Shown: piece after piece, positions 1 through 13,889 of the stretch
Position numbering within the stretch: position 1 is the first letter of the stretch
Layout of the letters: the number at the start of each line of letters is the position of its first letter
From: Mesocentrotus franciscanus
Taxonomy: Eukaryota > Echinodermata > Echinoidea > Camarodonta > Strongylocentrotidae
Assembly (NCBI GenBank): GCA_037976565.1
Contig: CP137682.1
Location: 2,234,867 to 2,298,866, forward strand
Direction: 5' to 3'
DNA length: 64,000 nucleotides
Translations under genes and position numbers: made by a program
Notes under the pieces: generated by a model
Told to the model about the DNA's origin: nothing
Database searches by the model: none
What the model saw: only the letters and a program-made list of their open reading frames with translations

Positions 1-400
1 ATAATAATGTAACTATATAGCGCATTTTCCATATACATGTTCAAATGCGCTTTACAATTATGCCGTTAACAGAAGAGGTGAGTTTTTAGATATTTTTTGA
101 AGGTATTGAGAGATTGCTGGTTGCGAAGAAATCTGGGTAGGTTATTCCACAGTTTGGGAGCAGCAGTTGTGAATGCTCTGTCGCCAAGTGTGGGTAGCAT
201 CTTGGATCGGAGACGCATGGTCTCCGGTCGCTCCTGTGCCCAAATACTTGAATCCAATGAAAAATCATTCATGTTTGATTTGAAGTATTCGTATAGAGCA
301 CTCAATTTAAGTAATCTTTTGGCAACTGTCTTAAAGATGAACGACTTGATCTTAAAGGTTAACATGAATTTCAAACTATGTTACTGAACATCGCTTTTAG
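1..400 (-). mobile_element. 3' end of a CR1/L2-like non-LTR retrotransposon
   Basis: The minus strand encodes a 102-residue open frame (374 down to 66) whose end contains GDRAFTTAAPKLWNNLP followed by a Ser-Leu/Phe-Lys-rich LKTHLF end. This is the typical C-terminal tail of LINE reverse transcriptases of the CR1/L2 (Jockey) group. Downstream on the same strand lies a GCGCTATATAG sequence and an ATTATTAT tail reaching the window edge, the same 3' end seen on the long LINE at 24.6 kb. Only the 3' part is present, and no endonuclease or RT core is visible. Confidence 0.75.
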
Positions 401-638
401 TGTCTGTGATTATCCCACTTTTAGTTCAATTTTTGTATATTTTTTTTCTTCCATCTCTTCTTTTAGGATTTTTACTCATTCTTCCCAACCCACTTTCTTC
501 TTCATATACCCCTTTCCAAATCAGGAGTGAGAAGAACAGAGTTATTTTCATCGTACAAAACCAATTAAGGCCAAACCTCGTCTATCATTACCATTATTTG
601 ACTGATTGGTTTGCCTTCAGAGTGATTCCTCTTCCAAT
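401..638 (+). other. 5' flank of the mucin-like gene
   Basis: AT-rich unique sequence between the LINE fragment and the first coding exon. No clear TATA box or other core promoter element was recognised. The transcription start is unknown. Confidence 0.4.
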
Positions 639-723
639 ATGGCGAACTTCTGGCGGATAAAGGAGGCAATCATCTACATCTTTGGAGTTATTATCTTACA
701 ACAGACATCATCAGTCTATGCAG
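639..723 (+). CDS. Exon 1: start codon and signal peptide
   Basis: ATG in a fair context (CCAATATGG) opens 28 codons. They read as a signal peptide with a basic/polar start, a hydrophobic core AIIYIFGVIIL and a small-residue end SSVYA. The donor CAG|GTAATA leaves phase 1, the phase shared by the following domain exons. Confidence 0.85.
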
Positions 724-827
724 GTAATACTAAGGGTTGTCCCCCTTCTTTTTGTGGGTAATGTTACTAAGTAGTATTTAACACAGTAGAGTATATTTAT
801 TTGATAGCTGCGCAGTTTATACGGACA

Positions 828-881
<54 letters not shown>

Positions 882-886
882 CATTA

Positions 887-928
<42 letters not shown>

Positions 929-1014
929 CATTATTATTATTATTACTATTATCATTATCATTATTATTATTATTACTATTATCATTATTATTATTATTAT
1001 TATTATTATCATTA

Positions 1015-1050
<36 letters not shown>

Positions 1051-1233
1051 CATCATTATTATTATTATTACTATTATCATTATCATTATTATTATTCCAT
1101 CAATATTTTAGCTCGATCTATGCTGGTTTTATCTCATTAGTATACTGAGGGCAAGCTACAACTCGCAGTCGTAGGCCTCAAGTACTTTTCGTAAAAGTCT
1201 TGCGGTAACAAGCAGAGCTTGGTACCGAATATT

Positions 1234-1266
<33 letters not shown>

Positions 1267-3540
1267 TTCATTATTATTATCATTATTATCATCTTCATTG
1301 TTTTTACTAGTACTAGTAATAGCATTATTATTAGTAGTAGTATCATTATTTTTTTTTAATTACTATTAATATTATTATTACTATTATTATCATTATTAGT
1401 AGTATTATTATTATCATAGTATTGCACTTAATATGCTATTTTTAAAGCTACAATGTACGCACTTTTATTTTTTCTATCGTATGTTTATTTAAACTGTACA
1501 GAGTAGAGAGTGCTGATGAAAGCATTTTTTAGTTGCACATTATGTTGAGTAATTTAGCTACACTCGTAGTTAAATTCATATCATCATATTTTTAGTGTTA
1601 CCCTAAAATGTAGTAGAAGTGAATGGTGAAACATTTCTAATCCACATACAAATGTTGCTTTTTAGTATTAGTAGATACTTGTACTATTCTTTTACTAAAG
1701 AAAGAAAGAAAGAAAAGAAACTCGCGGTACGTTTTATATGGGCTCTGAGTTGTTCACTTTATCTATATCAAAACAATACAAAATAAATGCATACAAGTTT
1801 TGAAAGAACATTTATCTTGTGATTGTGTATACGAACAAAATAACCTGATATATAATTGACATTAGTAGTGGTAGTAAAATTAGTAATTGTAGTCTAGGAG
1901 CAGCAGCCGTCGTTTAGTAATAAGAATAATAGTATTTTTCTTCTTAAAATGGAATTATCATTATTATTACGTATTACGTGTCGTGGTCGAGTGGATACGT
2001 CGACGGGCTGTCGATCTTAAGGTCCGCGGTTCGAGTCCCGCCGCGGCACTAATGTCCTTTGGCAAGACATTGATCTACATTTGCCACACTCAACCCAGGT
2101 GATTTAAATGGGTACCTGGCAGGAATTGATTCCTTGAAATGCTAGAGCGCCGCAGTGCATGGCTGCCTTGCTAAAGCCAGGGTAATAATCGGGGCAGCGC
2201 CAGGAGCGTCACAACGTGACGGACATGTGCGCTATATAAGAAGCCATTATTATTATTATTATTATTAATAGAATTGTTATTGATATCAATCATCACAACA
2301 ACCCTCTTTCCCGACACAGTATGCCAGAGACCAACAGGAGACCAATATGCAAATACTATTTTCATACCTTCTATGGATGTATACACGGAGTCCTCCAATG
2401 TCTTGACGATGTGTGAACCAGGATACACAGGAGAGGGATCACCTTCAAGTTATTGTCAGAGCAATGGTGACTGGGAACCATCGCCTCTTATATGCTATGG
2501 TAAGTGTTTTTAGCATTTCCTATATGCACCGTTTTTTCTGTTTTCGTTTGATATTCATCTCCTCCTCCAGCTCCTTCTTTTTTCTACCCTATACTCGTCC
2601 TTCTCTCTCTCTCTCTCTCTCTCTATTTCTCTCTCTCTCTCTCTCTCTCACCCTGCCCTCTGTTTGAGTTCTTGTTTCCTCTTTTGTTATTTTTTTGTGT
2701 GTGTGTGATAGTTGCGTATCTCTGGAAGTTATTGTTGTTATGTCTCGAATGTTTGGTTTTGTAAATACAACCATACTTCCCTATACATATTACATAATAT
2801 AGTTCGTGGCATAAAGTCTTTCATCTTAAGAATTGAATGGTGTCTTGCTCAACACTTTATAAACCTGTAAGCAACTCATCTTGTACATTCAACATCACAT
2901 TTTCTGTCAGAAATATTGCAAAATGTAATTTGATATATTTTATTGTGCCCTCTCATGCATATCTCATTTATAATGCGCAATTCTCCTTCCTCATCTTCTT
3001 CTCAACCCCACATGCAGCTCATCATTTTGTATTATTTTCTGTACCCCCGATCTCTCACTTTTTTTTTTTTTTTGTATTTCTACTTTTTGTATTGTGACCG
3101 GGTTCACCTATCTTTGACATGTGAAATACTCTCTTGTCCCGTTCACGCTCTGTTGGCATCCCCCTTTTCCCCCCTTTTTCTAGTTCCTTTTTGTAGTTAC
3201 GAATTTGTTAATTTAATTACTCATTACTCCTAACTATCATTTTAGGGGTCCACAAAAATTGTACAAGCATTGCTTTTTAGTGGACCCCTCTGTTTCCAAT
3301 ATGTATTCCTTAATTGTTGTAAATGATTATAATTGATTTGTATAATGTTTTGTTGGAAACAGAAATAAAATTGAATTGTATTTGAATATTTACTGTGTCA
3401 AACTTAATTCTAACTTACCTTGCCACATCTGCCAATGTTTGTATTATTTTAAAGTGTTGATGCATGATGATGACCACCTACTGCATTTCTTCTTTCTTTT
3501 CCTCACCTCTCTGTCTCTCTGTCTCTCTCTCTGTCTCTGT

Positions 3541-3572
<32 letters not shown>

Positions 3573-6500
3573 CTCTCTTTCCCTCTCTACCTCTCTCCCC
3601 CGCCCCTTTCTCTCTCTCTCTCTCTCTGTCAGCCATCTCCCTTTTTCTCCCTATCTCTCTCTCTCTCTCTCCACTTCTCTCTGTCTCTCTCTCTCTCTCT
3701 CTCCCTCTCTCCCTCCCTCTCTCTCTCTTTCCCTCTCTACCTGCCTTTCTTTTGCGGTCTTCACTCACATCACACTATATATTTTGAACCTTCGCCTATA
3801 CACCTGAAATCGTACTACAAATTATATGGTAGACTCACATTTGCTCCTTAGTTTTACTCTCATAAATAACTTACAAGCGCATATTGTTTACTTGTATTAT
3901 CATGATTCTATCTATTGTATTTATTTTTTTACAAATTTGATACAAATTTCTGAATAAATAATCTATCATTATTATTATTTTTAATTTGTTCTCTTTCCAA
4001 GTCAAGTCAACGTTTGGCCAAACTTCAACCAAAGGAGCATAATATTTTACACGCAGATTATTACAAATCGCTTGCATAAAATAGGCCTAATTATCAAACA
4101 ATAAGAACACCTTACATAACGTTTTATACAATAAACAGCTATTTGAATGAAGTTTGATTGATATTCTTTTTAAAGTACCATACTAAACTTGTTCAAGAGT
4201 AATTTAATCCCTTACCAGTGTTCTATACTTGAAAAAAAAATTATTATCATTCATCTTTTCTTTCTGTGACGACATGCCATGGCTTTCCTTTTTTTTGTAT
4301 TTATCTTTTAATATCTGTTCTTTCATTGTGTTCATCGTGTTTTTTCTTTCAAAATTTCACCTTCACCCTGACCAACATTGCGAGCTTAATAACATCATCC
4401 TAATGATAATTGTGTCGTTTTCCCCAAGGTGACTGCGAGCGACCAGGGGTTTATGATGACGTCACATACAGCCCGAATGAAGACAGTTACATACACGGCT
4501 CTATTGTGACGTATGAATGTGTGGATGGAACGAGTGACTTACTAGGTGAAGGTTTATCACTTTGTCAGAATGGAGTCTGGGATCCAACACCAACCTCAGC
4601 TAATCCATCCTGCTCTGGTAAGAAATAATACATTTAAATGTAAGTGAATTGTTTTGATGTTGAGATATCTATTTACTTTAACCACCATGGTGTGTTATAA
4701 TGACAGTTGTTAAATAAAATAAAAACGAAATAAAACAGTAGTCTTCGACAGAGCCCTGTATTCCCGGTATCTCATTCATTTTAAACACTTATATTAAGTT
4801 AATTTGCGAGGTAATACTATTCTATTCATAAATCGTTTTACTGCACTACTAGTACTAATACTCTGTTACTGCATCCTCAACAGCGCCACCTACGACGATA
4901 GTCTGACTAAGCTTTTATCACCCCCAAGTTAAAGCTTACCACAACCAACGAGTAACCACAGCAATCTAGGTTTGCTAGGCGGTTCTTAACTGACTGTGGA
5001 ATGAAAGGAACAATGATAATTCAACGGTTTTAGGATAGTTCTATTGGTTGTTAATTCTCAATGAAAACACATGTTACCCTCTTTGTAGTTAAACCAGTTG
5101 GGGAATTCATCAAAAAATTCCCAAGAAAATTATAATTAGGAATTCGACCATAGTAAAGACATTCATGTGACAACACCCCCCTTTTTTGTCTCTCTCTCTC
5201 ATTATCTCTCCCTCTCTCTGATTCTTGAATTCCTGCAGGAATCCGGACAGTTCCACCAACGACTCGGCCACAGACGTCAGCTACAACATCAGGATCCACC
5301 ACAAGAAACCAACTGTCAACTGACGCAACAACTCAATCGGAAGACACCACAGATACCAAGATGACCACCGTCACAACTCTTGAAGAAACAGAAGGAGTTT
5401 CAACTGGTTCCACCCCAACAGAAAGTCCTACCACCGGTGAATCTCTAACTCAAACAGATGTACCCACCACTTTGGATACAGATGTTACTATAACCTCAGC
5501 CTCTTTCTCAACAACTTCTGTGAGTGATCTTATAACGGTCTCTGAAGTAATGACTACAATGTCTAGGCAAACTGATGAGGATAGAACCGTTTCTGATTCC
5601 ACTGAGCTACCTAACAGTAGTACTGTATCTTATGTTACAGATCAAACTAACAGCATTACCATCTCTGAAGCTACAGATCTAACAGAAGTAAGTACTGTCT
5701 CTGAGGCTACGGATCAAAATGAACGTAGCACTGCTACTGATTCCCAGGATCAAACTGATATTAGTACTGTTGCCGATAATACGAACAGTAATACAGTCTC
5801 TGAGATTACGGATACAACCGACGGTAGTACTGTTTCTGAGGCTATTGAACAAACTGAGCTTACTACTGTTCAAACTGAAAGTAGCACTTTTACTGATGGT
5901 ACGGTGCTAACTCATGTCAGCACCATGACTGGTACTACGGTGCCAAATGAAGGCACTCAGACAACAGGACCTACTTCCAGAATGCAAACAGGTAATACAA
6001 ACACCCAAGAAACAGATCAACCCACAAATGAACCATCCCCATCTGGGTCCGTCACAGGCAGCTTAGAGACAGAATCTCCAGGAATATCCACAGCAAGAAG
6101 TACAGAGGAAACCCAGAATCCTACCACATTAACAGCTACATTGGAGTCTGAGCAAACAACACCCGAGCAATTTAGCGATGTGACAACCGATTCTCTTGAC
6201 ACAAGTAGCACATTGAGGCCAATTACAGACTTGAATTCTCAGGCTACGAATACTATTCAAACAACAGCTCCAGACCAGACAGACATGACCGATTTATCAA
6301 CAGACGATGCATCAACAGAAACAACCGCGAGTTCCCTGACTACCATGACGACAATGCCGTCAGGGTCTCAGGATATGACTTCTTCTGCATTAGGCACAAG
6401 CCCTCTAGAGTATGACCCAACGACGCTATCTACAGAAAGGTTCTCATCACAACCAACAGAGGACGCCATTACCAGCCGTCAGACTGAAGGTCTTCCTACA

Positions 6501-9500
6501 CAAGCACCCACAATGATCACAGAAGCAATATCCAACATGAGCACAGACGAGATGGAAACCGTTTCTGCAGGAACGTCTGATGAAACAACTCAGGAGCCAA
6601 CCGAAGGTCTTACTACTTCAACGGACATGGCGGAGGATACTACTGTGGGAGATATCTCAACCATCTCAACCAATGATATCTCAACCATCTCAACCAATGA
6701 TATGACCCAACCAAGGACCACCAGTGGGCCAAAGACAACCGTAAAGGAGGCAATGACTACAATTCAGACAACCCCACGTAAGTTAGAAATCAATATCTGG
6801 TGATCAGACTGTTGCACCAGCATCAATTAAGAGCACAACAAAACTCTATGTCATCATCAGGTCACAGGTTGAGAGTAAGAGTTGCAATTTGGTTTTGGGT
6901 AAGATTTAGGGTTTGGGTTTGAGATACTAGGTTATAGACTATGGATTAAAATTATTGTTACCAGGACAGTGTGTCTTCTTGTCAGATCAGGGTTGGAGAT
7001 CCATATAAGGAGTCATCTCATACAAGATGTAGTTCCTTGATGCCTCCGTTATGTCTCTTTAATTTAAAGAATAAACCCATCTGATTGAGGTTTATCACAA
7101 ATAATTATCCAAGATATCATACAAGACATTGCATTGTCCTACATTCAGATTGTGTATACAAAAATTAAAACGGAAAACATCATGGTCCTGGCTTTAAAAA
7201 CATAGCCGCATTGGCCAATACCTGGCTGGAGTCCTGAAGTGTGACAGACATGAGATAATCAAAGCTTGGAATTCCCATATATAACAATTGAGACTCAATT
7301 GATAGACCTCTTTGACAAGCGCCAGTGTCCCTTGGTAAAACGTTGATCTACATTTGCCACTCTTCATCAAAAAAAACGGAGGAATAATTATTCGAGCGCA
7401 TTTATCAACTCTCTTGGTATATTGAGAGCTATACAAATATTTCGTAATAATCATTCTCATCGTTGTTGACATGATTTGTTTATATCATTAGCTGTAGAGG
7501 ATCTATGCAATGGTCAGTGTGATGAAACAAGAGAGATCTGCGTAGAAACAAGCTGTGAATGTCGGGAGGGCTTTCAGAGACCTTATGAAGAATCAACATG
7601 TGAACGTAAGTATCTAATTTAGAACAGCATTTTGAATTTGTTTGTTTGTTTGTTGCTTTAGTTTTAGCGCTGTCTTCCCATCTAAATCAAAGTATAATAG
7701 TTGTTTATCTAAAGTAACAAAGGAAACACTCGAGAAGGAAGAAAAACTGTACAGAACAAAATGATTGGTTAACTTCTGTTGGATTAGTTACTGTCATTTA
7801 TTTTCCAAAATAGAGAGGAAAAAAAAAACATTTACGCCTTAAAATAGAAATCATGTCCAGGGATATATATAGGGGCCGGTATGCAATCTAAAGAGGAAAA
7901 AAATAGCAAACAACATCAAATTAATGTTATAGCTAACATTCATCTTTTCCATTTTTTTTCTTACTTCATCTATTCCATTTTGTTTTATATGTCAGCGACA
8001 ACATTCTACAGCATAAGTATGACGATACTGGAGATTGATGGTGTTACCGCTATTTTAACAAGCGATCTTCGGACCACTGGAAGTAATGCTTTTAATGCCT
8101 TACAGTTAACTATTTGCACAGCGGTAAGCATAATAAGGTTATTACTTCAAATCTCAGGTAGTTCGGTAAAGATGAATTACAATTATAGATTATTAGTATT
8201 AGAATTCCCCAGCTTACGTGCAACCTGACACTCCCTGTGCCTGTATGACTACACGCCCCCCTCTCCCTCTCTCTCGCTCTCTCTCTCTCTTTCTATGTAC
8301 CCCTAGTATCTATCAACATCCATAAAGTCATAATTGACGAAAATGTTTAAAGCTAATCTTGAGCTCTGGTATGGGAATCGTATGTCGAGAAAACGTGGCT
8401 GTAATTCATTCTGGGTTGTTTATCCTGCAGTAGATTGATTGTTTGAACCAGTAAAATAAAAACAAACGCACACAAACTTGCTTTGAATCATCTTCAATTA
8501 AAACCACAACTGTCATTTGCACATAGTGACTTGTGTTTAAGCACATGGTGTCGGGCCTATACTTACCTTCATTTCCTTATCTTTCTATGCGCATTACTCA
8601 TGCAGCCCTGTACATTTTCTACCAAAATCGTTTGGCGCATGTCATTTATTTGTAATCTTGAACATTCAGTGTAAGTTTTTGTTGAATTATGTGAGAATTT
8701 ATTTTCTATCATTACCAGAACTCAAGCTTATCTTTAATGGCGTGCCAGGACAACTACCAGTTTTATCATGACCCCCCTCCGACAATCAATTCCTTATTCT
8801 ACCTCTTCTCGTATGAACAATTATTTGCTCACTTCCATGCACTGCCAACTCATCGTTTAGAGAAATACCTTAATAAGCCAGGGACAACCTCTTAGGAGTA
8901 TTCCACTGGGAGAAAGCTATAAATTTATGCAGTTGTCCGGGGAAAACTCTCCCATTTCAATAGTTTTTCGGGAGTCTTTTTCGGGTCTATTCTTCCTTCC
9001 TCATTTTTTTTCATTTATTCACTTCCGTAGTTATCTTACCTCTTCTTATTTTTCAATTATTATTATTATTTTTTTTTTGTTAAACTATTGTTTCTTATAA
9101 TGTGTAACAGGGCATCATGGAAGACCACCATTATTGGATAATGATAATTATTGATAATGAGTCACCTTGTCTAGATATCAGAAATAAATAAATTATTCTT
9201 CCCCTTCTTCCCCTTCGTTCCAATCATCTTCCTCTCCTCCTCCCTCTCCTCATTTTATCATTTTCCCCTTCTCTATTTCTTTACCCAAGACTTCCATTTG
9301 TTTATATTTCCTCTTCTTTCACAATTTCGTATTGAATTCATCTCTCTGTTCCATTGAATTTATAATCACATTATGTCTTTACATTCCAGGTAACTACGCT
9401 ACTGGATAGTGTCTTTAGTGGTTTTAAGACCTGCTCCATCACTGGGTTTACTGCAGGAAGTATCATCGCTGATATCAGATTAGGCTTAACTAATACAACA

Positions 9501-12500
9501 GGAGTTGACATGGCAGCTATACTCGATGTTGTAATGACGAGCGAACTCTATCAAACGACCAACTCAAATTTCACTATCAATCCAAACGAAACTTCTGTTA
9601 CCCGTAAGTGTATGCCTATTTTCATAAAGGCCATCCTAAAATATAAGTTCTTTTGTACGCATTTCTTCTATAAACATATTAACTACATTTTATTGGCCGT
9701 AGTATTCATGGAAAATTGTGACAATTAATGATATTCCAAATAGTCCATATGAGCTCACTTGTTGGATATACGCTTTGCGGAATAGAGGTGGCCGCTTTAT
9801 AATGAAGATAATAATAAGTAGCCTGGGGAATTTATGGAAAATATAATTATGAACGTGAATAATAATGATAATAATAATATCACCCCTCATCTCTCATTTT
9901 CCTTATTACATTGCCTGTCCCGCCTAAATCCCCCCCTTTTAATATATTTCCATTCCCTCTCTCTTTCTCTTTCTGTCCTCTCCCCTCTCTGTCACCCTTT
10001 TTCACCCCCTCATCTCTTTTTTGTATAAGTTTTATTTTAGATATACCCTTCCATCTATGTGACCTGCTATATATGCTTCTGGTATGAATGTGCATGATAC
10101 CACTGAACTGAGCATGATTTCTTTCCTTTTTCCCATCATGATGTGCAGCTACTGATGAATGTGAACTAGGCCTTGATGATTGTTCTGAGCATTTTTTCTT
10201 TCTTTTTCCCATCATGATGTACAGCTACTGATGAATGTGAACTAGGTCTTGAAGATTGTTCTGAGCATGATTTCTTTCTTTTTCCCATCATGATGTACAG
10301 CTACTGATAAATGTGAACTAGGTCTTGATGATTGTTCTGAGCATTTTTTCTTTTTCTTTTTCCCATCATGATGTGCAGCTACTGATGAATGTGAACTAGG
10401 TCTTGAAGATTGTTCTGAGCATGATTTCTTTTCTTGTCCCCATCATGATGTACAGCTACTGATGAATGTGAACTAGGTCTTGATGATTGTTCTGAGCATT
10501 ATTTCTTTCCTTTTTCCCATCATGATGTACAGCTACTGATGAATGTGAACTAGGTCTTGATGATTGTTCTGAGCATGATTTCTTTCTTTTTCCCATCATG
10601 ATGTGCAGCTACTGATGAATGTGAACTAGGTCTTGATGATTGTTCTGAGCATTTTTTCTTTTCTTTTCCCATCATGATGTGCAGCTACTGATGAATGTGA
10701 ACTAGGTCTTGATGATTGTTCTGAGCATGATTTCTTTTCTTTTCCCCATCATGATGTGCAGCTACTGATGAATGTGAACTAGGTCTTGATGATTGTTCTG
10801 AGCATTTTTTCTTTCCTTTTTCCCATCATGATGTGCAGCTACTGATGAATGTGAACTAGGTCTTGATGATTGTTCTGAGCATGATTTCTTTTCTTTTCCC
10901 ATCATGATGTGCAGCTACTGATGAATGTGAACTAGGTCTTGATGATTGTTCTGAGCATGATTTCTTTTCTTTTCCCCATCATGATGTGCAGCTACTGATG
11001 AATGTGAACTAGGTCTTGATGATTGTTCTGAGCATTTTTCTTTTCTTTTTCCCATCATGATGTGCAGCTACTGATGAATGTGAACTAGGTCTTGATGATT
11101 GTTCTGAGCATGATTTCTTTCTTTTTCCCATCATGATGTGCAGCTACTGATGAATGTGAACTAGGTCTTGATGATTGTTCTGAGCATGATTTCTTTCTTT
11201 TTCCCATCATGATGTGCAGCTACTGATGAATGTGAACTAGGTCTTGATGATTGTTCTGAGCATGATTTCTTTCTTTTTCCCATCATGATGTGCAGCTACT
11301 GATGAATGTGAACTAGGTCTTGATGATTGTTCTGAGCATGATTTCTTTCTTTTTCCCATCATGATGTGCAGCTACTGATGAATGTGAACTAGGTCTTGAT
11401 GATTGTTCTGAGCATGATTTCTTTTCTTTTTCCCATCATGATGTACAGCTACTGATGAATGTGAACTAGGTCTTGATGATTGTTCTGAGCATGATTTCTT
11501 TCCTTTTTCCCATCATGATGTACAGCTACTGATGAATGTGAACTAGGTCTTGATGATTGTTCTGAGCATGATTTCTTTCTTTTTCCCATCATGATGTGCA
11601 GCTACTGATGAATGTGAACTAGGTCTTGATGATTGTTCTGAGCATTTTTTCTTTTTCCCATCATGATGTGCAGCTACTGATGAATGTGAACTAGGTCTTG
11701 ATGATTGTTCTGAGCATGATTTCTTTCCTTTTTCCCATCATGATGTACAGCTACTGATGAATGTGAACTAGGTCTTGATGATTGTTCTGAGCATGATTTC
11801 TTTCTTTTTCCCATCATGATGTACAGCTACTGATGAATGTGAACTAGGTCTTGATGATTGTTCTGAGCATTTTTTCTTTCTTTTTCCCATCATGATGTAC
11901 AGCTACTGATGAATGTGAACTAGGTCTTGATGATTGTTCTGAGCATGATTTCTTTTCTTTTTCCCATCATGATGTACAGCTACTGATGAATGTGAACTAG
12001 GTCTTGATGATTGTTCTGAGCATTTTTTTTCTTTTTCCCATCATGATGTGCAGCTACTGATGAATGTGAACTAGGTCTTGATGATTGTTCTGAGCATGAT
12101 TTCTTTTCTTTTTCCCATCATGATGTACAGCTACTGATGAATGTGAACTAGGTCTTGATGATTGTTCTGAGCATGATTTCTTTTCTTTTTCCCATCATGA
12201 TGTGCAGCTACTGATGAATGTGAACTAGGTCTTGATGATTGTTCTGAGCATGATTTCTTTTCTTTTTCCCATCATGATGTACAGCTACTGATGAATGTGA
12301 ACTAGGTCTTGATGATTGTTCTGAGCATGATTTCTTTTCTTTTTCCCATCATGATGTGCAGCTACTGATGAATGTGAACTAGGTCTTGATGATTGTTCTG
12401 AGCATTTTTTCTTTTCTTTTTCCCATCATGATGTGCAGCTACTGATGAATGTGAACTAGGTCTTGATGATTGTTCTGAGCATGATTTCTTTTCTTTTTCC

Positions 12501-13852
12501 CATCATGATGTGCAGCTACTGATGAATGTGAACTAGGTCTTGATGATTGTTCTGAGCATGATTTCTTTTCTTTTTCCCATCATGATGTACAGCTACTGAT
12601 GAATGTGAACTAGGTCTTGATGATTGTTCTGAGCATGATTTCTTTTCTTTTTCCCATCATGATGTACAGCTACTGATGAATGTGAACTAGGTCTTGATGA
12701 TTGTTCTGAGCATGATTTCTTTTCTTTTTCCCATCATGATGTACAGCTACTGATGAATGTGAACTAGGTCTTGATGATTGTTCTGAGCATGATTTCTTTT
12801 CTTTTTCCCATCATGATGTACAGCTACTGATGAATGTGAACTAGGTCTTGATGATTGTTCTGAGCATGATTTCTTTCTTTTTCCCATCATGATGTACAGC
12901 TACTGATGAATGTGAACTAGGTCTTGATGATTGTTCTGAGCATGATTTCTTTCTTTTTCCCATCATGATGTGCAGCTACTGATGAATGTGAACTAGGTCT
13001 TGATGATTGTTCTGAGCATTTTTTCTTTTCTTTTTCCCATCATGATGTGCAGCTACTGATGAATGTGAACTAGGTCTTGATGATTGTTCTGAGCATGATT
13101 TCTTTTCTTTTTCCCATCATGATGTGCAGCTACTGATGAATGTGAACTAGGTCTTGATGATTGTTCTGAGCATGATTTCTTTTATTTCCCATCATGATGT
13201 GCAGCTACTGATGAATGTGAACTAGGTCTTGATGATTGTTCTGAGCATGATTTCTTTTCTTTTTCCCATCATGATGTGCAGCTACTGATGAATGTGAACT
13301 AGGTCTTGATGATTGTTCTCCTCGTGCTGACTGTAAAGACCTCGCTGAGAATTCTTTCACATGTCATTGCTGGGATGGTTATGCTGATTATTCACCTGAT
13401 GGTTATGATGGAAGAAACTGTGCAGCATGTGAGTAAAAACTTTCCTTTCAATTTCTTTGTATAATAATTAAGCTTCTCTTAATAAATTCTTTTTCGGACA
13501 TTGTGTTTAAAGGCCATATGTGGACGCCCCTTTGTTTGTCTTCTATTGTTTTTCTTTTGGTGAAGGATTATATAACAGCGTGTGTTTAATAAATGCATCT
13601 TATTTACCCATGACCATATAAGGCCTAGATGTTAAAATGGTGATTTTGTTTTCCCCATAAAAGAATCATCTGAATTTAGTTTGTGAACATCACAACATAT
13701 TCAAAGCGTTCATCACTTAAACCCTCCTTTTTTATTATCACGCCCCCTCACCCCCTTCTCTCTGTCTCTCTGTCTGTCTGTCTCTCTGTCTGTCTCTCTG
13801 TCTGTCTCTGTCTCTCGCTCTTTCTCTATGTCTGTCTGTATAATTGTTTCCG

Positions 13853-13889
<37 letters not shown>

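Noticed and set aside
801..1148. 115-codon Y/I/L-rich frame
   Set aside because: Translation of the ATT microsatellite.
1978..2060. Functional tRNA gene
   Set aside because: A and B boxes are present, but the sequence continues into a SINE body and tail and recurs at 31.66 kb.
2274..2513. CCP exon 2 frame as a stand-alone small protein
   Set aside because: It is bounded by good acceptor and donor sites and matches the phase of adjacent domain exons.
10108..13318. CRISPR-like repeat array
   Set aside because: There are no unique spacers; units are contiguous, and the repeat is the intron-exon boundary of the EGF exon.
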